Translations under genes and position numbers: made by a program
NCBI RefSeq assembly: GCF_016834655.1
Contig: NZ_JAENHP010000001.1
Coordinates: forward strand, 1,259,158-1,323,157
DNA length: 64,000 nt
Direction of reading: 5' to 3'
Origin: Paractinoplanes ovalisporus
GTDB taxonomy: Bacteria; Actinomycetota; Actinomycetes; Mycobacteriales; Micromonosporaceae
Part shown: in pieces, positions 26,275 to 34,512 of the stretch
Numbering within the stretch: position 1 is the first letter of the stretch
Layout: each line of letters starts with the position of its first letter
Notes under the pieces: model-generated
Database searches by the model: none
What the model was told of the DNA's origin: nothing
What the model saw: only the letters and a program-made list of their open reading frames with translations

Positions 26275-26757
26275 CTATCCGTTCGGGGACGGCGGTTTGT
26301 GCGAGCGCGGCTGACGGGACCGGCGGCCCGCACGGGAGTCGTCCGCCGGCCCCGCGGATCGCCGGCGCCGGGCGGCCACGAGTGCGGCCACGCCGGTCGC
26401 CGCCCAGATGACCGCGTATGTCTCGAGCTGGCCCCGCCCGTACGGAAGGGGAAGCAATGACGGGTTGTCGACGGCCCGGCCCCGGCCCAGCACCAGCGGC
26501 AGCGCCACGACCGTCACGGCCAGGCTGACGAGCAGGGCCGCGCGGACCAGGGTGCGGACCGGCATCGGGACGAGCCGGCCGGCGAGCGCGCCGGCGCCGA
26601 TCGTGAGCGGCAGCAACACGCCGTCGTGCGCGACCAGCACGCCGATCAGGAAAAGCAGGGCGCCGCCCTTCACGTCGGGGTCGGTGAGCGCGCCGGCGAT
26701 CGCGTACACCATCACGAGACCGCCGGCGCCGATGAGTGCCCACCGTGCGGTTCTCAT
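26275..26757 (-). CDS. Small integral membrane protein
   Basis: 160 residues from ATG 26757, overlapping the previous stop by 4 bases. Four hydrophobic segments are seen (ALIGAGGLVMVYAIAGAL, GALLFLIGVLVAHDGVLLPL, ALLVSLAVTVVALPLVLG, YAVIWAATGVAALVAA), followed by a basic Arg/Ser tail. I know of no function for it. As last gene of the operon with the sulfite-oxidase-like protein it may be a partner subunit or scaffold in the membrane. The 3' end runs into the repeat region that follows the SDR gene. Confidence 0.75.
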   Translation of the reverse strand: MRTARWALIGAGGLVMVYAIAGALTDPDVKGGALLFLIGVLVAHDGVLLPLTIGAGALAGRLVPMPVRTLVRAALLVSLAVTVVALPLVLGRGRAVDNPSLLPLPYGRGQLETYAVIWAATGVAALVAARRRRSAGPADDSRAGRRSRQPRSHKPPSPNG

Positions 26758-27977
26758 TGCATTCCCCGTACGGTGATTCGCCCGACCCATTTGGTCTGGA
26801 GCACGCCGGGGCGGTTGGGAGCGATCAGCCGGGCCGGATAGCCGTGGTCGGGGTGCAGCGGTTCGCCGCCGAGCCGCAGCGCGATCAGCGTGAAGGGGTC
26901 GCGCACGTGCGGCGGCGGCACGGTGGTGGCCCGGTAGCGCCCGCGGGTCTCCAGCGACTCGACGAAGGCCTCGGCGTCCTCCGGGTCCACTCCGGCCAGC
27001 TCGACTAGGTCGCGCAGCCGGACCCCGGTCCAGGTGCCGGTCGAGCTCCACCCCTCGACGCAGCTGATCGGCAGCACGACGGTGTGCTGGGGCAGCGCGG
27101 CGAGGTCGGCCAGGGCGAGGTTCCGCGTACGGCCGGGGCCGGTCAGTGTCAGCCGGTAGCCGGGGGCGAAGATGGCGTCGCGGACCCCGGCGCCGCCCGC
27201 GGTCTTGTTGACCGGAAGGTGTTGCGGGCCGGTGCCGGGCCGGCGCGGGGCGAGGACGGCGATCGGGGCCAGCGGGGCCACGGTCTGCCCGGCGGTGGCC
27301 AGGGTGATGATTCCGGCCGCGGCGCCGACCGTGCCGAGCAATCCACGGCGGCTGATCGACCCGGCGGGGGCGCGCTCCGGCGTACGGTGGCGCAGGGCCG
27401 ACCGGACGATCGGGAGCTTGACGCCGATGTGGGCCAGCAGCGCGCCGATCGCCAGCCAGGCCGACCAGTAGTGACCGGCGGTGAAGAAGAACGGCATCGG
27501 CTCGTACCAGTGCGCGATGTTCAGGATGCCGCTGATCAGCTGGAAGAGGGCGGCGGCGACGAGCGCGGCGATCCCGGCCCGCTCGATCGCGTGGACCGGG
27601 TCGCGTACGGGAGGCCAGGCGAACAGTCGCGGGTAGACCGACCACAGTTTCGCGCCGAGCAGCGGGACCGAGGCCAGGCCGGTCGCCACGTGCACGCCCT
27701 GGGTGACCCGATAGAGGCCGACCGGCCGGGACGGCCAGCCGAACCACCACGGCGGGTGCTGGATGAAGTGGCTGATCAGGCCGGTCACGAAGCAGACCGT
27801 GAAGGCGACCGCGAGGGCGATGCCGAGCAGGCTGGTGAGCCGGGCCGACCGCGACCGGGAGTCGAACGCGCCGGGGCGCAGCGGCCCGCGGCGCAGGGCG
27901 GCCGGTGGTGGCGGGAGCGGCTGGAAGAGCCAGGCCCGCAGGGAGGTCTTCACGCGGGGCTCAGGGTCGCGAACCAT
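26754..27977 (-). CDS. Membrane-anchored molybdopterin (sulfite oxidase-like) oxidoreductase
   Basis: 407 residues from ATG 27977 (GGAGG upstream), overlapping the methyltransferase gene by about 28 bases. Residues 40-200 carry four membrane helices of cytochrome b561/b-type layout (histidines in ISHFIQHPP, VHVATGL, NIAHWYEP, LLAHIGVKL), possibly binding haem. Then SRRGLLGTVGAAAGIITL resembles an internal Tat-type segment. Residues 250-407 are the sulfite-oxidase Moco domain with PISCVEGWSSTGTWTGVRL, whose cysteine ligates molybdenum. The Moco part is therefore predicted outside the membrane. The electron donor or acceptor and substrate are unknown. Confidence 0.85.
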   Translation of the reverse strand: MVRDPEPRVKTSLRAWLFQPLPPPPAALRRGPLRPGAFDSRSRSARLTSLLGIALAVAFTVCFVTGLISHFIQHPPWWFGWPSRPVGLYRVTQGVHVATGLASVPLLGAKLWSVYPRLFAWPPVRDPVHAIERAGIAALVAAALFQLISGILNIAHWYEPMPFFFTAGHYWSAWLAIGALLAHIGVKLPIVRSALRHRTPERAPAGSISRRGLLGTVGAAAGIITLATAGQTVAPLAPIAVLAPRRPGTGPQHLPVNKTAGGAGVRDAIFAPGYRLTLTGPGRTRNLALADLAALPQHTVVLPISCVEGWSSTGTWTGVRLRDLVELAGVDPEDAEAFVESLETRGRYRATTVPPPHVRDPFTLIALRLGGEPLHPDHGYPARLIAPNRPGVLQTKWVGRITVRGMQ

Positions 27978-28618
27978 CGGCCCGCCTCCGTCCAGGTGGC
28001 CAGGATCCTCAGGCCGCTCGCCACGGCCGGCTCCGGCAGGTCCCCGGCGGCCAGCACGGCCCACCGGAACGGTTCGCTCGCCGGGCCGCCCCCGGCGCTG
28101 ATCCGGGCCTCACCGGCCCAGCTGGGGGTGCCGGGCGGGGCCAGTTCGACGTGTAAGCGGCCGTCCGGAGCCAGCAGTTCCCGGCCGCGGCGCAGCAGCC
28201 GGGCCGGGTCGCCGCCGATGCCGATGTTGCCGTCGGCGAGCAGCAGGTGCCGCCACCGGCCCTCGCCGGGCAGGGCGCCGAAGACGTCGCGGCGCAGCGC
28301 GATCGCCCCGCGGGCGCGGGCCAGCTGGACGGCGGCGGCGCTGACGTCGACTCCCAGCGCGGCGTGCCCGCGCCGGCTGAGGGCGTAGGTGAGGCGGCCG
28401 GGACCGCAGCCGATGTCGAGCACCGGGCCGCCGCAACGGTCGAGCAGACGGTCGTCGCCGGGCAGCCACGGGCGGCGCCAGGACGTGGCGTCGACCTGCT
28501 GCTCGGCCCCACGGTTGTTGCGGACGGTGAGGACACTCGTCGCACCGGCGCCGGCCCGCGACAGGGCGGCGTCGAAGACGGTCAGGGCGGGGAGCAGCCG
28601 GGTCGAGGTCGCGGTCAT
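27950..28618 (-). CDS. Class I SAM-dependent methyltransferase
   Basis: 222 residues from ATG 28618, in a 4-base overlap with the upstream gene. Motif I is GPVLDIGCGPGRLTYALSRRG, followed by ALGVDVSAAAVQLARARG and LLLADGNIGIGGDPARLLRRG. The fold is complete but the acceptor is not evident. In its operon it follows two glycosyltransferase-like genes, so methylation of a sugar or lipid-linked intermediate is possible. Confidence 0.85.
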   Translation of the reverse strand: MTATSTRLLPALTVFDAALSRAGAGATSVLTVRNNRGAEQQVDATSWRRPWLPGDDRLLDRCGGPVLDIGCGPGRLTYALSRRGHAALGVDVSAAAVQLARARGAIALRRDVFGALPGEGRWRHLLLADGNIGIGGDPARLLRRGRELLAPDGRLHVELAPPGTPSWAGEARISAGGGPASEPFRWAVLAAGDLPEPAVASGLRILATWTEAGRWFATLSPA

Positions 28619-29238
28619 GCGGCCACCTCCATGGCGAAGCGGCTCTGCGGGCGACACAGCGCGGCGACCGCGTACGCGTCGTCCATCGTGTCGACGTCGG
28701 TGAGCGTGGGCAGGGCCGCGACCCGCAGCCCGCGACCGGTGAGCGCGGCCAGGGTGAGCGCGCCGGTGGTCGCGGTCGACGTGGGTATGTCACGCAGAAC
28801 CTGGGCGTGGGCCGGATCGCGCAGGCCGAGCGCCCACCAGCCGCCGTCGGAGGCCGGGCCCAGCACCGCGTCGACGCCGTCGGTCAGCAGCGTGGCCAGG
28901 GCGCCGGCGAGCAACCACGGATCCGCCTGTGGGGTGTCCATGCCGATCAGCAGGGCGGCCCGGCCGGGTCCGGCGGTGTCGGTGTAGGCGTGGGCCAGCC
29001 GCTCGCCGAGGTCGTCGCCACGCTGGGCCGCACGGCCCCAGCCCGCCGGGGCCGGCTGGTCGCCGTCCACGACCAGGATCCGGGCGTCGGCGCGGGTGGC
29101 CGTGACAGCGTCGACGGTGTCGGCGAGCGCGGCGGCGGCGATCCGGGCCGCCCGGGCCGGCGTGCAGGGCGGGCACAGCCGCGTCTTGACCCGGCCCGGA
29201 ACCGGGGTCTTGGCCATCACCAGGATCTGCGCGCTCAT
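28615..29238 (-). CDS. DUF2064/TIGR04282-type glycosyltransferase-like protein
   Basis: 207 residues from ATG 29238, overlapping the preceding stop. The start ILVMAKTPVPGRVKTRLCPP is the hallmark of this nucleotidyl/glycosyl-transferase-like family; LLIGMDTPQADPWLLAGAL and AVLGPASDGGWWALGLRDP (D-G-G-W/Y) are its other signatures. The family has a GT-A-like fold; in several bacteria it pairs with a GT2 gene, as here. Its true reaction is not settled. Confidence 0.88.
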   Translation of the reverse strand: MSAQILVMAKTPVPGRVKTRLCPPCTPARAARIAAAALADTVDAVTATRADARILVVDGDQPAPAGWGRAAQRGDDLGERLAHAYTDTAGPGRAALLIGMDTPQADPWLLAGALATLLTDGVDAVLGPASDGGWWALGLRDPAHAQVLRDIPTSTATTGALTLAALTGRGLRVAALPTLTDVDTMDDAYAVAALCRPQSRFAMEVAA

Positions 29239-29894
29239 CGGGCCAGCACCGCGCTCATGTCCCGGATAGCGCGCACCGTGCCGCGGACCGTGCCGGTGAC
29301 CTTCGATCGGGTTCCGGCGGCGCGGGGATGGTAGGCGACGTCGACCTCGGTGACCGTCCACCCGGCCCGGCCGGCCGCCACGAGAAGCTCGAGCGGGTAG
29401 CCGAAGCGCCGGTCGCGCAGGTCGAGCGCGAGCAGGTCGTCACGCCGGGCCGCCCGCATCGGGCCGATGTCGTGCACGTCGAGGCCGGTGCTCCGGCGCA
29501 CCCGGTGGGCCAGCACGGCGTTGCCGATCCGGGCGTGCGGCGGCCATGCCCGGCGCGTGACCGGACGGCGCCGGGCGACCACGAGCCGGGCCCGGCCGGC
29601 CCGCACCGGGTCGGCCACCAACGGCAGCTCGGCCGGGTCGAAGGAGCCGTCGGCGTCCATCACGCAGACCACGCCGTCGGCCGGTGCGGCGGCGAGGATC
29701 CCGGCGTGCACGGCCGCGCCGTAGCCGGGCTCGGGAACGGTGACGACGGTGGCGCCGAAGGCCCGCGCCACATCGGCGGTGCCGTCGGTCGAACCGTTGT
29801 CGGCCACGATCGCCCGGTAGCCGCCGGGCAGCCGGCTCAGCAGCCGGGGCAGCGCGGGGGCCTCGTTGAGACAGGGCAGAACTACGTCGGTCAT
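29235..29894 (-). CDS. Family 2 glycosyltransferase (dolichol-phosphate sugar synthase-like)
   Basis: 219 residues from ATG 29894. The N-terminus VVLPCLNEAPALPRLLSRLP, VADNGSTDGTADVARAFGA, EPGYGAAVHAGI and the metal-binding CVMDADGSFDP are the GT2 hallmarks. A late DIGPMRAARRDDLLALDLRD corresponds to the acceptor region. It has no membrane helix. First gene of a five-gene leftward operon, divergent from the epimerase at 30040. It likely transfers a sugar from a nucleotide donor to a lipid or other carrier. Confidence 0.9.
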   Translation of the reverse strand: MTDVVLPCLNEAPALPRLLSRLPGGYRAIVADNGSTDGTADVARAFGATVVTVPEPGYGAAVHAGILAAAPADGVVCVMDADGSFDPAELPLVADPVRAGRARLVVARRRPVTRRAWPPHARIGNAVLAHRVRRSTGLDVHDIGPMRAARRDDLLALDLRDRRFGYPLELLVAAGRAGWTVTEVDVAYHPRAAGTRSKVTGTVRGTVRAIRDMSAVLAR

Positions 29895-30039
29895 GGACGC
29901 CGAAGTTAGCCCCGCCGAAGGGGCCGCGACGCCGGATCCGCCTTACCGCTTCCTTACGTCCCCGGCAGTTCTTACGAACCGCTGACGTGCTGCTCAGAGG
30001 CCCTGCGCCCGGCCGCGACGGGGTCTACGGTCGTCTCCC
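29895..30039. promoter_or_regulatory. Divergent promoter region with CGTAAG(G/A)A repeats
   Basis: On the minus strand CGTAAGAAC (29976-29968) and CGTAAGGAA (29958-29950) lie in tandem 18 bases apart, with a third GTAAGG near 29946. CGTAAGAAC also occurs in front of the response-regulator gene at 32522. For the plus-strand gene, TACGGT ends about eight bases before GTG 30040, which would suit leaderless transcription. The motif is likely the response regulator's site; that is inference. Confidence 0.5.
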
Positions 30040-31089
30040 GTGACCCATGTTCTCGTGACCGGCGGCGCCGGTTTCATCGGCACCCACGTGACCGCGGCCC
30101 TGCTCGAGGCCGGGCACGAGGTGCGGGTGCTCGACTCCGCCCATCCGGCCGCCCACCGCGGCCCGCTCCCCCGCGACATCCACGGCGCCCCGCTGGTACG
30201 CGGCGACGTCCGCGACCGCTCCACTGTGGCCGGTGTGCTGCCGGGCATCGACGTGGTCGTGCATCAGGCCGCGATGGTCGGGATGGGCGTCGACCTGGAC
30301 GATCTGCCCGACTACGTCGGCGCCAACGACCTCGGGACGGCCGTGCTGCTGGCCGAGATGGCCCGGCTCGGCGTGCACCGGCTGGTGCTGGCCAGTTCCA
30401 TGGTCGTCTACGGCGAGGGCGCCTACCGCTGCCCGGCCGACGGCCCCGTCCGGCCCGCCGCCCGCGAGGTCGCCGCCCTGGCCGCGGAACGCTTCGAACC
30501 GGTCTGCCCGGCCTGCGGGCGGGAGCTGCGGCCGGAACTGGTCGACGAGGACGCCGTACTCGACCCGCGCAGCGTCTACGCCGCTACCAAGCTGGCGCAG
30601 GAACACCTGAGCGCGGCCTGGGCCCGGCAGACCGGCGGATCGGTGGCGGCGCTGCGCTACCACAACGTGTACGGCCCGGGCATGCCCCGGGACACGCCGT
30701 ACAGCGGGGTCGCGGCCATCTTTCGCTCGGCGCTGGAGGCCGGTCGCGCCCCCCGGGTGTTCGAGGACGGGGGCCAGCGGCGCGACTTCGTGCATGTGTC
30801 CGATGTGGCCCGGGCCAACCTGGCCGCCCTCGACGCGACGGCGGCCGACCTGACCGGCTTCCGGCCGTTCAACGTCGCCTCCGGCGCTCCGGCCACGGTC
30901 GGCGAGATGGCCGAGGCACTGGCCGATGCGGTCGGCGGCCCCGGCCCGGTGGTGACCGGGGAGTTCCGCCTGGGCGACGTGCGGCACATCGTGGCATCGC
31001 CGGCCCGGGCCACGGCCGAACTGGGCTTCACGGCCACGACCGGCCTGCGTACGGGGGTGGCCGAATTCGCACACGCCGCCCTGCGCTGA
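30040..31089 (+). CDS. NAD-dependent sugar epimerase/dehydratase with a CPACG insertion
   Basis: 349 residues from GTG 30040; no ribosome binding site is seen, so it may be leaderless. The Rossmann motif is VLVTGGAGFIGTHV; the catalytic tyrosine motif is SVYAATKLAQE (YxxxK). RYHNVYGPGMPRDTPYSGV and DFVHVSDVARA are typical of UDP-glucose 4-epimerase-like SDRs. An insertion FEPVCPACGRELRPELVDED with CxxC sits before the catalytic tyrosine and resembles half a zinc ribbon. It probably makes an activated sugar for the neighbouring glycosyltransferases. Confidence 0.9.
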   Translation: MTHVLVTGGAGFIGTHVTAALLEAGHEVRVLDSAHPAAHRGPLPRDIHGAPLVRGDVRDRSTVAGVLPGIDVVVHQAAMVGMGVDLDDLPDYVGANDLGTAVLLAEMARLGVHRLVLASSMVVYGEGAYRCPADGPVRPAAREVAALAAERFEPVCPACGRELRPELVDEDAVLDPRSVYAATKLAQEHLSAAWARQTGGSVAALRYHNVYGPGMPRDTPYSGVAAIFRSALEAGRAPRVFEDGGQRRDFVHVSDVARANLAALDATAADLTGFRPFNVASGAPATVGEMAEALADAVGGPGPVVTGEFRLGDVRHIVASPARATAELGFTATTGLRTGVAEFAHAALR

Positions 31090-31148
31090 CCGATCGCCGG
31101 TGGGAACGCGCCGACCTGGTCGCGGCTGGTGGCGCCCTGCTGCTCGTC

Positions 31149-32438
31149 GTGCTGGCCGGGGCCGCCGCCGCGGTCCTCTATGCGGCCGGTCATCCGGTGC
31201 ACGCCACGTCGGCCCCGTTCACCGGTCGCTGGTGGCCGCACCTCGGACCGGGCACTCCGCTCGCGCTCGCGACGGCCGCGCTGGTCGCGGTTCATGGGCC
31301 GCGGATGGCGGCGGCCCTGCCCTGGCGGCGGCTGCTCGCGGTCGCCTACCTCGCGGCCGTGGCCTGGATCCTGTCCCTGGCGCTGGTGGACGGCTGGCAG
31401 CGCGGCCTCGCGGGCCGGCTCACCACCCGCCACGAATATCTCAGCGAGGTCGGCGGCGTCACCGATGTGGCCGCCATGCTGCGCGGATTCGCCGCCCGCA
31501 TCGTCGACTTCCAGCCGGACTCGTGGAGCACCCACGTCTCCGGTCATCCGCCGGGCGCGCTGCTGGTCTTCGTCGGTCTCGACCGGATCGGCCTCGGTGG
31601 CGGCGGCTGGGCCGCGCTGGCCTGTGTCGCGGGCGGAGCCCTGTGCGCGGTGGCCGTGCCGGTCACGGTGCGGGCGCTGGGCGACGAGGGCGCGGCCCGG
31701 GCCACGGTTCCCTTCCTGGTGCTGTTCCCGGGGGCGGTGTGGATCGGGGCGTCGGCCGACGGGCTGTTCGCCGGGGTCGCCGCGAGCGGGCTGGCGTTGC
31801 TGGCCGTCGCGCTGACCGGGCGGAACGTGGTGGCCGCGGCCGGGGCGGGACTGCTGCTCGGCGGGTGCCTCTATCTGTCGTACGGGCTGGTGCTCCTGGC
31901 CCTGCCCGCGCTCGTCGTGGTGTTTCTCGCTTCCCGCGTACGGCCCCAGCCCGCGCTGCATCTGGGCGTGGCGCTCGGGGCGGCGGCCGCGGTGGTGGCG
32001 GTGTTCACGTTCGCCGGGTTCTGGTGGCTGGACGGCTATCACCTGGTCGGCATCCGGTATTACCAGGGCATCGCCAGCGTGCGGCCGTACGCGTACTGGG
32101 TCTGGGCCGATCTCGCCCTGCTGGCCGTCTGCGCCGGACCGGCCGCCGCGGTGATCCTGCGCCGGGCGGTCGTCGCCCTGGCCCGGCCGCACCCGGCGGT
32201 CGTCGCCCTGAGCCGGCTTCATCCTGTGGTGCTGCTGCCGGTCGGGGCGCTGCTGGCCGTGCTGGCCGCCGACGTGTCCGGCTACAGCAAGGCCGAGGTG
32301 GAGCGGATCTGGCTGCCGTTCGCGGTCTGGCTGATGGCCGGCGCTGCCCTCATCCCCGCGCCCGGCCGCCGGTTCTGGCTCGCCGTCCGGGCCACGGTCG
32401 CGCTGCTGGTCAACCACCTGCTGCTGACGACCTGGTGA
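31149..32438 (+). CDS. Polytopic membrane protein, possible GT-C-type glycosyltransferase
   Basis: 429 residues from GTG 31149. The frame is open upstream to a CTG at 31086 that overlaps the epimerase stop, and the upstream codons add LTDRRWERADLVAAGGALLLVV, completing the first helix. The true start is therefore probably earlier than the first standard codon. There are about 10-11 hydrophobic helices. The first outside loop carries DVAAMLRGFAARIVDFQPDSW and STHVSGHPPGALL, resembling the acceptor/donor loop of ArnT/GT-C enzymes, though the metal-binding DD is not clear. 32166-32225 is a 30-bp repeat that duplicates AVVALxRxHP. It likely transfers a lipid-linked sugar across the membrane. Confidence 0.7.
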   Translation: MLAGAAAAVLYAAGHPVHATSAPFTGRWWPHLGPGTPLALATAALVAVHGPRMAAALPWRRLLAVAYLAAVAWILSLALVDGWQRGLAGRLTTRHEYLSEVGGVTDVAAMLRGFAARIVDFQPDSWSTHVSGHPPGALLVFVGLDRIGLGGGGWAALACVAGGALCAVAVPVTVRALGDEGAARATVPFLVLFPGAVWIGASADGLFAGVAASGLALLAVALTGRNVVAAAGAGLLLGGCLYLSYGLVLLALPALVVVFLASRVRPQPALHLGVALGAAAAVVAVFTFAGFWWLDGYHLVGIRYYQGIASVRPYAYWVWADLALLAVCAGPAAAVILRRAVVALARPHPAVVALSRLHPVVLLPVGALLAVLAADVSGYSKAEVERIWLPFAVWLMAGAALIPAPGRRFWLAVRATVALLVNHLLLTTW

Positions 32439-32462
32439 CCGGGCCTCGCCGCCGGCCGACGT

Positions 32463-32479
32463 AAGAACCTCGAAAGAAC
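32463..32479 (+). promoter_or_regulatory. 11-bp direct repeat, likely response-regulator box
   Basis: AAGAAC occurs at 32463-32468 and again at 32474-32479, 11 bases apart. Such phasing is typical of OmpR/PhoB-type sites. The first copy is part of CGTAAGAAC, shared with the divergent promoter near 29970. TAGCGT sits about seven bases before the GTG at 32522, so the mRNA may be leaderless. Confidence 0.55.
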
Positions 32480-32521
32480 TCGCCGGTCCCCGATCGGCGG
32501 CGGGCTGGGTAGCGTGAGGTC

Positions 32522-33205
32522 GTGCCCCACGTGCTCGTCGTCGACGACGATCCGACCGTCAGCGACGTGGTCCGCCGTTACCTCGAACAGGACGGCTGCC
32601 GCGTACGCCTGGCCCCCGACGGCCTGGCCGCCCTCAGCGCGGTCGAGGCCGAGCAGCCCGACCTGGTCGTCCTCGACCTGATGATGCCCGGCCTGGACGG
32701 GCTCGAGGTGTGCCGGCGGCTGCGGCACCGCCGGCCCGAGCTGCCGGTGGTGATGCTGACCGCGCTCGGCGACGAGGCCGACCGCGTGGCCGGCCTCGAG
32801 GTCGGCGCCGACGACTACGTCACCAAGCCGTTCTCGCCGCGCGAACTCGTGCTGCGGGTGCGCTCGGTGCTGCGCCGCAGCCCGCCCGCGACCGGCACGG
32901 CCCTGCTCCGCGACGGCGAACTGACCGCCGACACCGGCCGCCGCATCGCCCGGCTCGGCGACCGGCCGCTGGCGCTGACCGTCCGCGAGTTCGACCTGCT
33001 CGTCTTCCTGCTGCGCCACCCGGCCCGGGCCTGGTCGCGGGCCGAACTGCTCGATCAGGTGTGGGGCTGGCAGTTCGGTGACCAGTCGACGGTCACCGTG
33101 CACGTGCGACGACTGCGCGAGAAGATCGAACAGGATCCGGCGTCGCCCCGCCGCATCGTGACCGCCTGGGGCGTCGGCTACCGCTACGAGCCCACCCATG
33201 ACTGA
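32522..33205 (+). CDS. OmpR/PhoB-family response regulator
   Basis: 227 residues from GTG 32522. The receiver domain has acidic pair DDD (8-10), phospho-acceptor Asp52 in VVLDLMMPG and Lys102 in VTKPFSP. The winged-helix output domain carries LTVREFDLLVFLLRHPARAWSR, LLDQVWGW and TVTVHVRRLREKIE. It overlaps the histidine kinase gene by 8 bases. The partners and the AAGAAC box suggest it controls its own operon and the divergent envelope genes, likely in answer to an envelope signal. Confidence 0.95.
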   Translation: MPHVLVVDDDPTVSDVVRRYLEQDGCRVRLAPDGLAALSAVEAEQPDLVVLDLMMPGLDGLEVCRRLRHRRPELPVVMLTALGDEADRVAGLEVGADDYVTKPFSPRELVLRVRSVLRRSPPATGTALLRDGELTADTGRRIARLGDRPLALTVREFDLLVFLLRHPARAWSRAELLDQVWGWQFGDQSTVTVHVRRLREKIEQDPASPRRIVTAWGVGYRYEPTHD

Positions 33206-34250
33206 CCTGCTGCTCATCGCCCTGTACGCGCTGGGCGCGGGCACCGCCGTGGGCCTGGGCGGGATGCTGGTGCTGCGCCGGCTGACCGGACGCTCGATCG
33301 CCGTGCACATCGGCGTGCTGCTGGTCGTCACCGTCACCGCCGTCGTGGCCGGCGTCGCCACGGTCGCCCAGGCCATGTTCCTGTCCGCCCACGACCTGCA
33401 GGTGGTGCTGCTCACCGTGCTGGCCGCGGCCCTGGTCAGCCTGGCCGTGGGCTTCACCTTCGGCCGCCGGCTGGCCGCGGCCGCCATGTGGTCGGCGCAG
33501 GCCCGCGCCCAGGAACGCCGCCTCGAGGCCGGGCGCCGCGAGCTGGTCGCGTGGGTCTCGCACGACCTGCGCACTCCCCTCGCCGGGCTGCGCGCCATGG
33601 CCGAGGCCCTGGAGGACAGAGTGGTCGCCGACCCGGCCGCGGTCGCCGAATACCACCACCGGATCCGCATCGAGACCGACCGGATGACCCACCTGGTCGA
33701 CGACCTGTTCGAACTGTCCCGCATCAACGCGGGCGCGCTGCACCTGGCCGTCGCCCAGGTTCCGCTCGGCGACGTGGTCTCCGAGGCCATCGCCGCCACC
33801 GCGCCGCTGGCCGCCCACCGCCGCATCCAGCTGGTCGCCGCCGAGTCCGGCTGGCCGGTCGTGCTCGGCAGCGAGCCCGAGCTGGGCCGGGTGGTGACCA
33901 ACCTGCTGGTCAACTCCGTGCGTTACACCCCACCGGAAGGCACCGTACGCATCGAGGCCGGCCACGACGACCAGGACGCGTGGCTGGCGGTCACCGACAC
34001 GTGCGGCGGCATCCCCGAGGCCGACCTGCCCCGGGTCTTCGACGTGGCCTTCCGCGGCGAGCGTTCCCGCAGCCCCGAGCCCACGGGCACGGCCGGCGGC
34101 GGCCTGGGCCTGGCCATCGTCCGCGGCTTGGTCGAGGCACACGGCGGCCAGGTCGGCGTGGGCAACACCGGCGACGGTTGCCGCTTCGTCGTACGCCTGC
34201 CCGGCCGCCCGCAACCGCTCACCCGTCACCGGGCCGGTTCCGCCTCCTGA
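33198..34250 (+). CDS. Membrane sensor histidine kinase
   Basis: 350 residues from ATG 33198. Three hydrophobic helices occur in the first 90 residues with hardly any outside loop, so the signal is probably sensed within the membrane or by a partner. The H-box is AWVSHDLRTPLAG (His122), followed by N-box VVTNLLVNSVRYTPPEG and G-boxes DTCGGIPEADLPRVFD and GGLGLAIVRGLVEAHGG. The middle is short with no PAS or obvious HAMP; RRLAAAAMWSAQARAQERRLEA links directly. It is paired with the response regulator before it. Confidence 0.94.
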   Translation: MTDLLLIALYALGAGTAVGLGGMLVLRRLTGRSIAVHIGVLLVVTVTAVVAGVATVAQAMFLSAHDLQVVLLTVLAAALVSLAVGFTFGRRLAAAAMWSAQARAQERRLEAGRRELVAWVSHDLRTPLAGLRAMAEALEDRVVADPAAVAEYHHRIRIETDRMTHLVDDLFELSRINAGALHLAVAQVPLGDVVSEAIAATAPLAAHRRIQLVAAESGWPVVLGSEPELGRVVTNLLVNSVRYTPPEGTVRIEAGHDDQDAWLAVTDTCGGIPEADLPRVFDVAFRGERSRSPEPTGTAGGGLGLAIVRGLVEAHGGQVGVGNTGDGCRFVVRLPGRPQPLTRHRAGSAS

Positions 34251-34512
34251 CCACCCGTGGCCGTCGCGGTAGCGCCGTTCGCGACGCTGAGCCTGTGGCG
34301 CGCCCACCCAGCACGCGCAGCCACCAGCGCCAACCCCAACCGTCACCACCTGACCAGCGCCCGAGCCCGCTCCACGGCCCGGCCAGCAGCCGGGATCGCT
34401 TCCTCTCCGGGCCGGTTGGCCGGCGGGAGTCACGGGACTGTCATGTTTCCGAGGGACGCCCGCCAACTCGGCTGCCCACCATGGCACCGGTCGCGGCGGA
34501 GGGAGGACGGAC

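Noticed and set aside
30657..32417. Long open frame opposite the epimerase end and the membrane protein
   Set aside because: Antisense shadow with Gly/Arg/His-biased composition; the plus strand codes clear membrane helices.
34251..34512. Small gene between the histidine kinase and BON genes
   Set aside because: Open frames here are shadows without ribosome binding site or coding-like third positions.
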